From assembly GCA_002309805.1 (NCBI GenBank), contig DBYJ01000036.1:16324-23721 (forward strand): a stretch of DNA of 7,398 nt, given 5' to 3'. Positions 1 to 5,513 of this stretch are shown here, piece by piece. The notes beneath the pieces were generated by a model. The model searched no databases, was not told where the DNA came from, and saw only the letters and a list, made by a program, of their open reading frames with translations. How positions within the stretch are numbered: position 1 is the stretch's first letter; every line of letters begins with the position of its first letter. The translations under genes and the position numbers were made by a program. This DNA comes from Bacteroidales bacterium UBA1189. GTDB taxonomy: Bacteria > Bacteroidota > Bacteroidia > Bacteroidales > Bacteroidaceae.

Positions 1-654
1 AACTGGATGATGTCGTTCACCGAGCGGATGCTGGAGGAAATCTGCGTGGCCGTCAACGGCAAGGCAGAGGTGGAGATCGACGGCAAGGTCATCAGCTTCA
101 AGGCCCCCTACCGCCGTCTGCCCATCCTCGATGCCATACAGGAGAAGACAGGCTTCGACTGCAACGGCAAGACGGAGGACGAAATCCGCGCCTTCTGCCG
201 TCAGAAGGGCATGGAGGTGGACGAGACCATGGGCAAGGGCAAGCTCATCGACGAGCTGTTCGGCGAGTTCTGCGAGGGCAACTTCATCCAGCCCACCTTC
301 ATTATTGACTATCCTGTGGAGATGTCGCCCCTGACGAAGATGCACCGTTCGAAGCCTGGGCTTACCGAGCGTTTCGAGCTGATGGTCAACGGCAAGGAGC
401 TGGCAAATGCCTACAGCGAGCTCAACGACCCCATCGACCAGGAGGAGCGCTTCCGCGAGCAGATGCGCCTGGCAGACAAGGGCGACGACGAGGCCATGAT
501 TATCGACCATGACTTCCTCCGTGCCCTGCAGTACGGCATGCCTCCTACCAGCGGCATCGGCATCGGCATCGACCGTCTCACCATGCTCATGACGGGCAAG
601 TTCGCCATCGGCGAAATCATGCTCTTCCCCCAGATGAAGCCGGAAAAAATGTAG
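1..654 (+). CDS. lysS: Lysyl-tRNA synthetase, class II, 3' part (5' end outside window)
   Basis: This is the C-terminal 217 codons of cytoplasmic class II lysyl-tRNA synthetase, which charges tRNA-Lys with lysine using ATP. The frame is open from base 1 (Asn-Trp before the first visible Met at 7), so the gene starts upstream. Visible hallmarks are the SPLTKMHR segment (about 319-342), the GKELANAYSELNDPIDQ segment (about 394-444), which matches the conserved lysine-binding region of the family, and class II motif 3 as GIGIGIDRL (about 553-579), which holds the ATP-binding arginine. The protein ends shortly after the usual IMLFPQMKP tail, so the C-terminus looks complete. Full-length family members have roughly 500-580 residues, so well over half the gene is missing from the window. 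It is followed by a 139-bp AT-rich gap and gpsA. The identification is secure; nothing is broken in the visible part. Confidence 0.97.
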   Translation, partial: NWMMSFTERMLEEICVAVNGKAEVEIDGKVISFKAPYRRLPILDAIQEKTGFDCNGKTEDEIRAFCRQKGMEVDETMGKGKLIDELFGEFCEGNFIQPTFIIDYPVEMSPLTKMHRSKPGLTERFELMVNGKELANAYSELNDPIDQEERFREQMRLADKGDDEAMIIDHDFLRALQYGMPPTSGIGIGIDRLTMLMTGKFAIGEIMLFPQMKPEKM

Positions 655-671
655 ATTATTTACGATTGGAC

Positions 672-790
672 GATTTACTATTTATATTTCTCAATTGAAT
701 AATTTAGTAATTTATTCTAGCACAGCCTTAAATTGTTAAATCGTAAAATCGTCAATCAATCGTAAATCGTAAATTACTAAATAGTAAATC
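672..790. repeat. 13-bp perfect inverted repeat bracketing most of the lysS-gpsA gap
   Basis: GATTTACTATTTA at 672-684 is the exact reverse complement of TAAATAGTAAATC at 778-790. In addition, TTTACGATT at 659-667 is the reverse complement of AATCGTAAA, which occurs at 739-747, 758-766 and 765-773. The arms are about 93 bp apart and AT-rich, so a stable RNA stem is doubtful. The more likely explanation is that the same short-repeat family sits in opposite orientations at the two ends of the gap. No strong terminator or promoter consensus was found in this 139-bp gap. Confidence 0.6.
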
Positions 791-792
791 AT
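739..792. repeat. Heptanucleotide array (AATCGTA type) ending at the gpsA start codon
   Basis: Seven-base units of the form AATCGTA/AATCGTC occur at 739-745, 747-753, 758-764 and 765-771. They continue as degenerate units AATTACT (772-778), AAATAGT (779-785) and AAATCAT (786-792), which stop one base before the gpsA ATG at 794. There is no Shine-Dalgarno sequence. Similar arrays precede pgi and the transporter gene, and the 12-mer TAAATAGTAAAT (778-789) recurs exactly at 1846-1857. Function unknown; an unstructured A/T-rich leader that aids initiation is one possibility. Confidence 0.75.
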
Positions 793-793
793 T

Positions 794-1792
794 ATGGATT
801 TTCCCTCAGGTAAAGTGGGCATCATGGGAGGCGGAAGCTGGGCAACGGCTATCGCCAAGATGGTGCTGGGCAACGAGGACTCCATCAACTGGTTCATCCG
901 ACGCGACGACCGCATAGCCGAGTTCAAGCGTCTGGGCCACAACCCAGGCTACCTGACAAGCGTCGATTTCGACATCAACCGCATCAACTTCTCGTCGAGC
1001 ATCAACGAGATTGTGGAGGATTCGGACGTCCTTGTCTTCGCCATCCCCTCGCCCTACCTCAAGCCCCACCTCAAGCGCCTGCGCGGCAAGCTGAAGGACA
1101 AGTTCGTCGTCAGCGCCATCAAGGGTGTCATTCCCGACGACAACGTCCTCATCAGCGACTATTTCAAGAAGCACTTCGGCGTTGCCGAAGAGAATATGGC
1201 CGTCATCGCCGGTCCCTGCCATGCCGAGGAGATTGCCCTCCAGCGCATCTCGTACCTCACCATCGGCTGTGCCGACAAGGAGAAGGCCCTGCGCTTTGGC
1301 AGCAAGCTCGCCCGCCCCTACGTGAAGACCACCGTGAGCGACGATGTGGTAGGCATCGAGTACAGCTCGGTACTGAAGAACGTCTATGCTATTGCCGCCG
1401 GCATCTGCAACGGACTGAAATACGGCGACAACTTCCAGGCCGTGCTCATGTCGAATGCTGCCGTGGAGATGACGAACTTCATCAACCATGTCAGCCCCCG
1501 TCCGCGCAACATCAGCGAGAGCGTCTATATGGGCGACCTGCTGGTGACGGGCTACTCGCAGTTCAGCCGCAACCGCGTCTTCGGCACGATGGTTGGCAAG
1601 GGCTACAGCGTTAAGGCCGCTCAGCTGGAAATGGAGATGGTAGCCGAGGGCTACTACGGCACCAAGTGCATGAAGGAAATCAACCGCACCCAGCACGTCA
1701 ATATGCCCATCCTCGATGCCGTCTACAACATGCTCTACGAGCGCATCTCCCCCACCATCGAGATCAAACTCCTCACAGATTCAATGAGATAA
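794..1792 (+). CDS. gpsA: Glycerol-3-phosphate dehydrogenase [NAD(P)+]
   Basis: This cytoplasmic enzyme reduces dihydroxyacetone phosphate to sn-glycerol 3-phosphate for phospholipid synthesis. At 332 residues it has the normal family length. The N-terminal Rossmann fold shows the dinucleotide motif GIMGGGSWATA (residues 9-19). Lys110 in SAIKG and Lys195 in SSVLKNVYAIAAGI match the conserved active-site lysines, GPCHAEE (140-146) matches the GPSFAxE family motif, and the C-terminal all-helical domain carries GDLLVTGYSQFSRNRVFG (247-264) with the substrate-binding Arg-Asn pair. One variation: the segment that reads TRGLAEM in E. coli GpsA reads SNAAVEM here (220-226), which I believe is a Bacteroidetes variant and not damage. 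The ATG at 794 is chosen because the glycine motif begins about eight codons later and the repeat leader ends just before it. It lies 139 bp after lysS and 91 bp before pgi. Confidence 0.96.
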   Translation: MDFPSGKVGIMGGGSWATAIAKMVLGNEDSINWFIRRDDRIAEFKRLGHNPGYLTSVDFDINRINFSSSINEIVEDSDVLVFAIPSPYLKPHLKRLRGKLKDKFVVSAIKGVIPDDNVLISDYFKKHFGVAEENMAVIAGPCHAEEIALQRISYLTIGCADKEKALRFGSKLARPYVKTTVSDDVVGIEYSSVLKNVYAIAAGICNGLKYGDNFQAVLMSNAAVEMTNFINHVSPRPRNISESVYMGDLLVTGYSQFSRNRVFGTMVGKGYSVKAAQLEMEMVAEGYYGTKCMKEINRTQHVNMPILDAVYNMLYERISPTIEIKLLTDSMR

Positions 1793-1797
1793 GTAAG

Positions 1798-1821
1798 GTC
1801 AACAAGTCAACGAGTCAACAA
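1798..1821. repeat. Octanucleotide array GTCAACRA x3 after gpsA
   Basis: Three contiguous 8-bp units lie at 1798-1805, 1806-1813 and 1814-1821 (third-from-last base variable, GTCAACAA/GTCAACGA), six bases after the gpsA stop. A small perfect stem with a GAAA loop (AGCC-GAAA-GGCT, 1821-1832) follows directly. It is too short and lacks a T-run, so it is not a convincing terminator. Confidence 0.7.
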
Positions 1822-1846
1822 GCCGAAAGGCTGTAACACCGCCTAT

Positions 1847-1880
1847 AAATAGTAAATTGTAAATTGTCAAATCATAAATA
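1847..1880. repeat. Heptanucleotide array (AAATTGT type) before pgi
   Basis: Units AAATAGT (1847-1853), AAATTGT (1854-1860) and AAATTGT (1861-1867) are followed by degenerate units CAAATCA and TAAATAA, ending three bases before the pgi ATG at 1884. The unit type and placement match the arrays in front of gpsA and the transporter gene. No Shine-Dalgarno sequence is present. Confidence 0.7.
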
Positions 1881-1883
1881 AAC

Positions 1884-3206
1884 ATGATTACTCTTTCAAA
1901 CCAGAAAGTCCTTGACTTTGTTTCCAAGGAAGCCATCGAGGCGCTGAAGCCTCAAGTAGAAGCTGGCCTGCGTGCCCTTGAAGAGGGTACGGGTGCCGGT
2001 AATGATTTCATCGGCTGGCTGCACCTCCCCAGCAGCATTCAGGCCGACTTCCTCGCCGACATCGAGCAGACGGCCTGCACCTTCCGCAACGAGTGCGACG
2101 TGGTAGTGGTCTGCGGCATCGGAGGCAGCTACCTGGGCGCACGTGCCGTCATCGAGGCGCTGAACAGCAACTTCCAGGCCTACGAGACGACGGGCGGCCC
2201 TGCCATCGTCTATGCTGGACATAACATCTCCGAGGACTACCTCTTCGAGCTCACCACCCTGCTCCGCGGCAAGCGCTTCGGCATCATCAACATCAGCAAA
2301 TCGGGTACCACCACCGAGACCGCCCTGGCCTTCCGTCTGCTGAAGAAGCAATGCGAGGACCAGCGCGGCATCGACGTCGCCCGCCGCGTCATCGTCTGCA
2401 TCACCGATGCCGTCCGTGGCGCAGCACGCACCCTTGCCACGCAGGAGGGCTACAAGACCTACGTCATCCCCGACAACGTGGGCGGACGCTTCAGCGTGCT
2501 CACCCCCGTCGGCCTGCTGCCCATCGCTATTGCGGGCTACGACATCCGTGCCCTCGTGGCAGGTGCCGTCGAGATGGAGCGTGCTACGGCTCCCTCCGTG
2601 CCCTTTGCCGAGAACATCGCTGCCCAGTACGCCGCCACCCGCAACGCCCTCTATGCCGCTGGCAAGAAGATTGAGATACTCGTCAACTTCCAGCCTAAGC
2701 TCCACTACGTCAGCGAATGGTGGAAGCAGCTCTACGGCGAGAGCGAGGGTAAGGACCACAAGGGCATCTTCCCTGCCAGCGTCGACTTCAGCACCGACCT
2801 CCACAGCATGGGCCAATGGATTCAGGAAGGCGAGCGCACCATCTTCGAGACCGTCATCTCCGTGGACAAGACGCGCCACAGCCTCATCGTCCCTGCCGAC
2901 GAGCAGAACCTCGATGGCCTGAACTACCTCGCCGGACGTCACGTCGACGAAGTCAACAAGATGGCCGAGCTCGGCACACAGATGGCTCATGTCGATGGCG
3001 GCGTGCCCAATCTCCGCATCGTCATGCCCGAGTTGAGCGAGCGTTACCTTGGCCAGCTGCTCTATTTCTTCGAGAAGGCCTGCGGTGTCAGCGGCTATGT
3101 CCTCGGCGTCAACCCCTTCAACCAGCCCGGCGTCGAAGCCTACAAGAAGAACATGTTCTCCCTCCTCGGCAAACCCGGCTACGAGAAAATAGAAGTAAAG
3201 GGTTAA
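1884..3206 (+). CDS. pgi: Glucose-6-phosphate isomerase
   Basis: Pgi interconverts glucose 6-phosphate and fructose 6-phosphate in the cytoplasm, linking glycolysis, gluconeogenesis and the pentose phosphate branch. The 440-residue length fits the short bacterial class (Bacillus/Bacteroides type, about 440-450) and not the ~550-residue E. coli type. Visible motifs are CGIGGSYLGAR (77-87), ISKSGTTTET (137-146, sugar-phosphate binding), PGI signature 1 DNVGGRFSVLTPVG (197-210), YGESEGKDHKG with the probable catalytic Glu286 (284-294), His307 in DLHSMGQW, and signature 2 ending in FNQPGVEAYK with Lys421. The spacing of Glu286, His307 and Lys421 equals that of the active-site residues I recall for the Geobacillus enzyme. 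The last codons and the TAA stop (3204-3206) fall in a heptad repeat, so the C-terminal EVKG tail is probably not conserved. The HAD gene starts 114 bp downstream. Confidence 0.97.
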   Translation: MITLSNQKVLDFVSKEAIEALKPQVEAGLRALEEGTGAGNDFIGWLHLPSSIQADFLADIEQTACTFRNECDVVVVCGIGGSYLGARAVIEALNSNFQAYETTGGPAIVYAGHNISEDYLFELTTLLRGKRFGIINISKSGTTTETALAFRLLKKQCEDQRGIDVARRVIVCITDAVRGAARTLATQEGYKTYVIPDNVGGRFSVLTPVGLLPIAIAGYDIRALVAGAVEMERATAPSVPFAENIAAQYAATRNALYAAGKKIEILVNFQPKLHYVSEWWKQLYGESEGKDHKGIFPASVDFSTDLHSMGQWIQEGERTIFETVISVDKTRHSLIVPADEQNLDGLNYLAGRHVDEVNKMAELGTQMAHVDGGVPNLRIVMPELSERYLGQLLYFFEKACGVSGYVLGVNPFNQPGVEAYKKNMFSLLGKPGYEKIEVKG

Positions 3207-3228
3207 GGGTTAAAGGTTAAGGGTTAAA
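3201..3228. repeat. Heptanucleotide array GGTTAAR x4 overlapping the pgi stop
   Basis: Four contiguous units alternate GGTTAAG and GGTTAAA (3201-3207, 3208-3214, 3215-3221, 3222-3228), with a degenerate fifth (GATTGAA, 3229-3235). The first unit contains the final Gly codon and the TAA stop of pgi, so the array extends into the reading frame. Confidence 0.8.
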
Positions 3229-3257
3229 GATTGAAGACCATCGCTGATGCTATTTTT

Positions 3258-3278
3258 CTTAACTCTTAACTCTTAATT
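3258..3278. repeat. Heptanucleotide array CTTAACT x3
   Basis: Units CTTAACT (3258-3264), CTTAACT (3265-3271) and CTTAATT (3272-3278) lie between pgi and the HAD gene. CTTAACT is the reverse complement of the AGTTAAG unit found after the HAD gene (3998-4025) and after the GH43 gene (5440-5467), so one repeat family is present in both orientations. Confidence 0.75.
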
Positions 3279-3293
3279 CCTATTTTTTATTTT

Positions 3294-3314
3294 TTCATTC
3301 TTCATTCTTCATTT
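3294..3314. repeat. Heptanucleotide array TTCATTC x3 before the HAD gene
   Basis: Units TTCATTC (3294-3300), TTCATTC (3301-3307) and TTCATTT (3308-3314) end six bases before the ATG at 3321. The sequence differs from the arrays before the other genes but has the same 7-bp period and the same position relative to the start codon. No Shine-Dalgarno sequence is visible. Confidence 0.75.
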
Positions 3315-3320
3315 ATAAGA

Positions 3321-4010
3321 ATGTCCCCTACCGCAGTCCTTTTCGACATGGATGGCGTGCTGTTCAACTCCATGCCCTACCATGCGCAGGCGTGGCACCT
3401 CGCCATGGCCGACTTCGGCTTCGACCTCAGCGAGGAGGAGGCCTACATGCACGAGGGGCGCACGGGCTTTGGCACCATACAGATTCTTGCCGAGCGGCAG
3501 GGGCTGACGGCAACGCGCGAGATGGCTGACGAGATGTATCGCGTCAAGTCGGCCTACTTCGCCCGTTACCCTGACCCTGAGCCCATGCCTGGCGCACTCG
3601 CCCTCATCCGCAAGATGCAGGCCCAGGGCGTGATGATTCTGCTTGTCACAGGCAGCGGCACCACCACGCTGCTCGCCCAGCTCAGCCAATACTACCCTGA
3701 CGTCTTCACCCCTGAGCGCATGGTCACAGGCTTCGACGTCAAGAAGGGCAAGCCCGACCCTGAGCCCTACCTGATGGGACTTGCCAAGGGCAGCGCCGTG
3801 CTGGGGCGCGAGCTCCGGCCTGACGAGTGCCTCGTCGTAGAGAACGCCCCGCTGGGCGTCCGCGCCGCCGTAGCCGCCCACATCCCCACCATCGCCGTCA
3901 ACACAGGCCCCCTGCCCGACCACGTCCTGACGGACGAAGGCGCCACATGGCTCTTCCCCTCCATGCAAGCTCTATGCGACGCCTGGCCGACACATATAGT
4001 TAAGAATTAA
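3321..4010 (+). CDS. HAD-superfamily hydrolase, beta-phosphoglucomutase-like
   Basis: This is a 229-residue cytoplasmic HAD subfamily I protein with a C1 helical cap (about residues 15-85). HAD motif I is FDMDG with the nucleophile Asp9 and the acid/base Asp11. Motif II is probably the Thr of LLVTGSG (Thr110), and motif III is the Lys of KKGKPDPEPY (about Lys144). Motif IV reads VVENAPLGV, with Glu174-Asn175 where beta-phosphoglucomutases usually have Glu-Asp. Close relatives act as sugar-phosphate phosphatases or phosphomutases; the exact substrate cannot be read from sequence. The position directly after pgi makes a hexose-phosphate substrate plausible (inference). The start is supported because motif I begins only eight residues after the ATG at 3321. 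The last three codons (Val-Lys-Asn) and the TAA stop lie inside an AGTTAAG/AATTAAG repeat, so the true ancestral C-terminus may have been slightly different. Confidence 0.9.
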   Translation: MSPTAVLFDMDGVLFNSMPYHAQAWHLAMADFGFDLSEEEAYMHEGRTGFGTIQILAERQGLTATREMADEMYRVKSAYFARYPDPEPMPGALALIRKMQAQGVMILLVTGSGTTTLLAQLSQYYPDVFTPERMVTGFDVKKGKPDPEPYLMGLAKGSAVLGRELRPDECLVVENAPLGVRAAVAAHIPTIAVNTGPLPDHVLTDEGATWLFPSMQALCDAWPTHIVKN

Positions 4011-4025
4011 GAGTTAAGAATTAAG
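3998..4025. repeat. Heptanucleotide array AGTTAAG/AATTAAG x4 overlapping the HAD stop
   Basis: Contiguous units alternate AGTTAAG (3998-4004), AATTAAG (4005-4011), AGTTAAG (4012-4018) and AATTAAG (4019-4025). The second unit supplies the TAA stop of the HAD gene (4008-4010). The unit recurs in the same orientation at 5440-5467 and inverted at 3258-3278 and 4385-4391. Confidence 0.8.
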
Positions 4026-4251
4026 AAAAATAGTACTGACATACAGGAAACATATTTTTTTTGACTACGAATTTTACGAATTATACGAATTCTTGGAGCA
4101 GCGAGAGCAAAAGAGCTTGCTCATTTTGCCGAGTCGCGACAAGAATAAACGAAGATAATTATTCCTTGCGGCGATGGCTTCGTACGCCGAACGTAAGTGC
4201 CAAATATTGAATCAATTTTGAATAATATTGAATTTAATTTTATAAAATTTC

Positions 4252-4287
4252 TGCCCCGCAGGGGCACTCCCAAAACCGCGAAGCGGT
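4252..4287. other. Pair of adjacent GC-rich hairpins
   Basis: TGCCCC-GCA-GGGGCA (4252-4266) and ACCGC-GAA-GCGGT (4275-4287) are perfect stems of 6 and 5 bp with 3-base loops, eight bases apart, directly after an AT-rich stretch. Neither is followed by a T-run, so they do not look like intrinsic terminators. They may be structural parts of the surrounding 302-bp repeat. Confidence 0.5.
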
Positions 4288-4291
4288 AAAT

Positions 4292-4318
4292 ATCCGTGTA
4301 ATCCGGGTAATCCGTGTC
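4292..4318. repeat. Nonanucleotide array ATCCGTGTA x3
   Basis: Units ATCCGTGTA (4292-4300), ATCCGGGTA (4301-4309) and ATCCGTGTC (4310-4318) lie next to the right inverted-repeat arm, whose own 9-bp units (AATTCGTAA, AATTCGTGT, AATTCGTAG at 4326-4352) are related in sequence. The two sets probably arose from one another by duplication and drift. Confidence 0.75.
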
Positions 4319-4384
4319 AAAAAAGAATTCGTAAAATTCGTGTAATTCGTAGTGAAAAAGAGCATACAGAGTGCAAACAATTTT

Positions 4385-4398
4385 CTTAACTCTTTATT
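4385..4398. repeat. Short CTTAACT-type repeat in the GH43 leader
   Basis: CTTAACT (4385-4391) followed by the degenerate CTTTATT (4392-4398) lies ten bases upstream of the GH43 ATG at 4409. This is the same family as the intergenic arrays elsewhere in the window, which supports this stretch being leader and not coding sequence. Confidence 0.45.
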
Positions 4399-4408
4399 CG
4401 TTAAATCC

Positions 4409-5428
4409 ATGAGCCGCCGAGTCCTCTTTGTCTTGTTAGCTGCCGGATGCCTTCAGATGGCAGCCCAGCAGGAGCGTCGCGAACGCCCCGCCTATGACCC
4501 CACGTACCCCGATGTCCATGACCCCGTGCTGGCCTGCGAGGACGGACGGTACTACATGTTCACCACCGGCTTCGGCATCGGGCAGTTGACGTCCGACGAC
4601 CGCGTCAGCTGGCAGCCCGTCCGCGGACCCCTCGACCCCATCCCCGAATGGGCCAAGACCGCCGTCCCCGGCTATCGCGGACACACCTGGGCGCCCGACA
4701 TCGTCCGCGCCCGCAACCGCTGGTACCTCTACTACTCCTGCTCCACCTTCGGCAAGAACACGTCCGCCATCGGCGTCATGACCACCGCCACGCTCAACCC
4801 CCAGTCGCCCGACTATGGCTGGCAGGACCTCGGTATGGTCGTCCGCTCCGAGCGCGGCACGACGGACTATAACGCCATCGACCCCGCCGTCATCCTCGAC
4901 CGTCGCGGACGTCCCTGGCTGGCCTTCGGCTCGTTCTGGGACGGCATACAGCTCGTCCGCCTGAAGAACGACATGCGCACTCCCGTCGGCAAGCCCCGCA
5001 CCGTAGCCCGTCGCCGCGCCCCCAAGACCATCCTCCACAACGATACCGAGCCCGGCGTCGAGGCAGGCAACAACGCCATCGAGGCGCCCTTCCTCATCTA
5101 TCGCGACGGCTGGTACTACCTCTTCGTATCGTTCGACCTCTGCTGCCGCGGGCTCAACAGCACCTACAAGACCGCCGTCGGCCGCAGCCGCAAGGTCACA
5201 GGCCCCTATCTCGACCGCGACGGACGTCCCATGACCGAAGGCGGCGGCACTATCATCGCCTCGTCCGACGACAACTACTGCGGCGTAGGCCATTGTGGTG
5301 TCTATGCCTTCGACGACGGCTGGTACATCGTAGCCCACGCCTACGACCGCTCGCTCAACGGCGCCTCGAAGCTCTTCCTCCGCCCCCTGGACTGGACAAA
5401 CGACGGCTGGCCGGAAGTGAAAAATTAG
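4409..5428 (+). CDS. GH43 arabinan endo-1,5-alpha-L-arabinosidase, exported
   Basis: This predicted enzyme cleaves internal alpha-1,5 bonds in arabinan, the pectin side chain, outside the cytoplasm. From the ATG at 4409 it has 339 residues, normal for a single five-bladed GH43 domain. A signal peptide is clear: MSRR, then a hydrophobic core to about residue 13, with likely signal peptidase I cleavage after MAAQ (Gln20). An LAAGC sequence (Cys14) is a weak lipobox alternative. The catalytic triad is readable: Asp38 in VHDP (base), Asp158 in NAIDPA (pKa modulator) and Glu225 in NAIEAPF (acid). GHTWAPDI (91-98), GSFWDGIQL (174-182), SFDLCCRGLNSTY (241-253) and His295 in GVGHCG match endo-arabinanases. 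The frame also opens at a GTG at 4352, but that lies in the inverted-repeat arm and would bury the signal peptide. It has no CBM and no SusC/D neighbours. Confidence 0.92.
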   Translation: MSRRVLFVLLAAGCLQMAAQQERRERPAYDPTYPDVHDPVLACEDGRYYMFTTGFGIGQLTSDDRVSWQPVRGPLDPIPEWAKTAVPGYRGHTWAPDIVRARNRWYLYYSCSTFGKNTSAIGVMTTATLNPQSPDYGWQDLGMVVRSERGTTDYNAIDPAVILDRRGRPWLAFGSFWDGIQLVRLKNDMRTPVGKPRTVARRRAPKTILHNDTEPGVEAGNNAIEAPFLIYRDGWYYLFVSFDLCCRGLNSTYKTAVGRSRKVTGPYLDRDGRPMTEGGGTIIASSDDNYCGVGHCGVYAFDDGWYIVAHAYDRSLNGASKLFLRPLDWTNDGWPEVKN

Positions 5429-5439
5429 GAATTTTTACT

Positions 5440-5467
5440 AGTTAAGAATTATGAGTTATGAGTTAAG
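5440..5467. repeat. Heptanucleotide array AGTTAAG/AGTTATG x4 after the GH43 gene
   Basis: Units AGTTAAG (5440-5446), AATTATG (5447-5453), AGTTATG (5454-5460) and AGTTAAG (5461-5467) follow the GH43 stop by 11 bases. This matches the array overlapping the HAD stop. A 10-bp palindrome CTGCATGCAG (5493-5502) follows it. No terminator is evident. Confidence 0.75.
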
Positions 5468-5513
5468 AAAAAATGTCCTGCTAACCGAAAGCCTGCATGC
5501 AGAGGTATTGTCT

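Larger units (their letters stand above)
4058..4359. repeat. 302-bp intergenic segment bounded by 37-bp inverted repeats (MITE-like candidate)
   Basis: The arms at 4058-4094 and 4323-4359 are reverse complements at 33 of 37 positions; the core 30 bp match at 27. Each arm is built from three 9-bp units of type AATTCGTRW. The interior contains no credible gene but several small palindromes: GAGCAA/TTGCTC (4105-4122), GTCGCGAC (4133-4140), GGCG/CGCC (4170-4188), TGCCCC/GGGGCA (4252-4266) and ACCGC/GCGGT (4275-4287), plus a 9-bp tandem repeat at 4292-4318 and an AT-rich stretch at 4198-4250. A clean target-site duplication is not evident; CATACAG occurs outside both ends (4040-4046 and 4363-4369) but at unequal distances. 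This could be a non-autonomous mobile element or a dispersed intergenic repeat. It covers most of the gene-free stretch 4011-4408. Confidence 0.6.

Noticed and set aside
806..1696. Long open frame on the - strand opposite gpsA, with similar ones opposite pgi (1896-2990), the GH43 gene (4436-5338) and the transporter gene (6339-7259)
   Set aside because: These are shadows of GC-rich genes: their compositions are skewed to Ala, Asp, Glu, Gly and Val with no recognisable motif, while the + strand frames encode clear conserved families.
2351..2922. Open + strand frames in other registers inside pgi
   Set aside because: Arg/Pro/Ser-rich translations typical of off-frame reading of GC-rich coding sequence, fully covered by pgi.
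3230..3258. Possible Bacteroidetes promoter before the HAD gene (TTG at 3231, TATTTTTC at 3251)
   Set aside because: The -7-like element matches TAnnTTTG at 7 of 8 positions but the upstream element is incomplete and the 17-bp spacing is short of the usual 19-21. AT-rich gaps give such matches easily.
4074..4124. 16-codon reading frame on the - strand inside the 302-bp repeat (starts MSKLFCSRCSK)
   Set aside because: Too short to support as a gene; most of its 3' half is the 9-bp repeat of the left arm, so any recurrence elsewhere would be expected from the repeat itself.
4217..4242. Possible promoter before the GH43 gene (TTTG at 4217, TAATTTTA at 4235)
   Set aside because: Only 14 bp separate the elements and the -7 element is a poor match; not distinguishable from AT-rich background.
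4040..4369. CATACAG direct repeat as a target-site duplication of the inverted-repeat segment
   Set aside because: The copies lie at different distances from the two arm ends (11 and 3 bases) and a 7-bp match in this context can occur by chance; mentioned only as a weak hint.
4352..4408. GTG start at 4352 giving a 19-residue N-terminal extension of the GH43 protein
   Set aside because: The GTG overlaps the right arm of the inverted repeat, the extension contains a CTTAACT intergenic repeat, and it would place a polar segment before a well-formed signal peptide that starts at the ATG at 4409.
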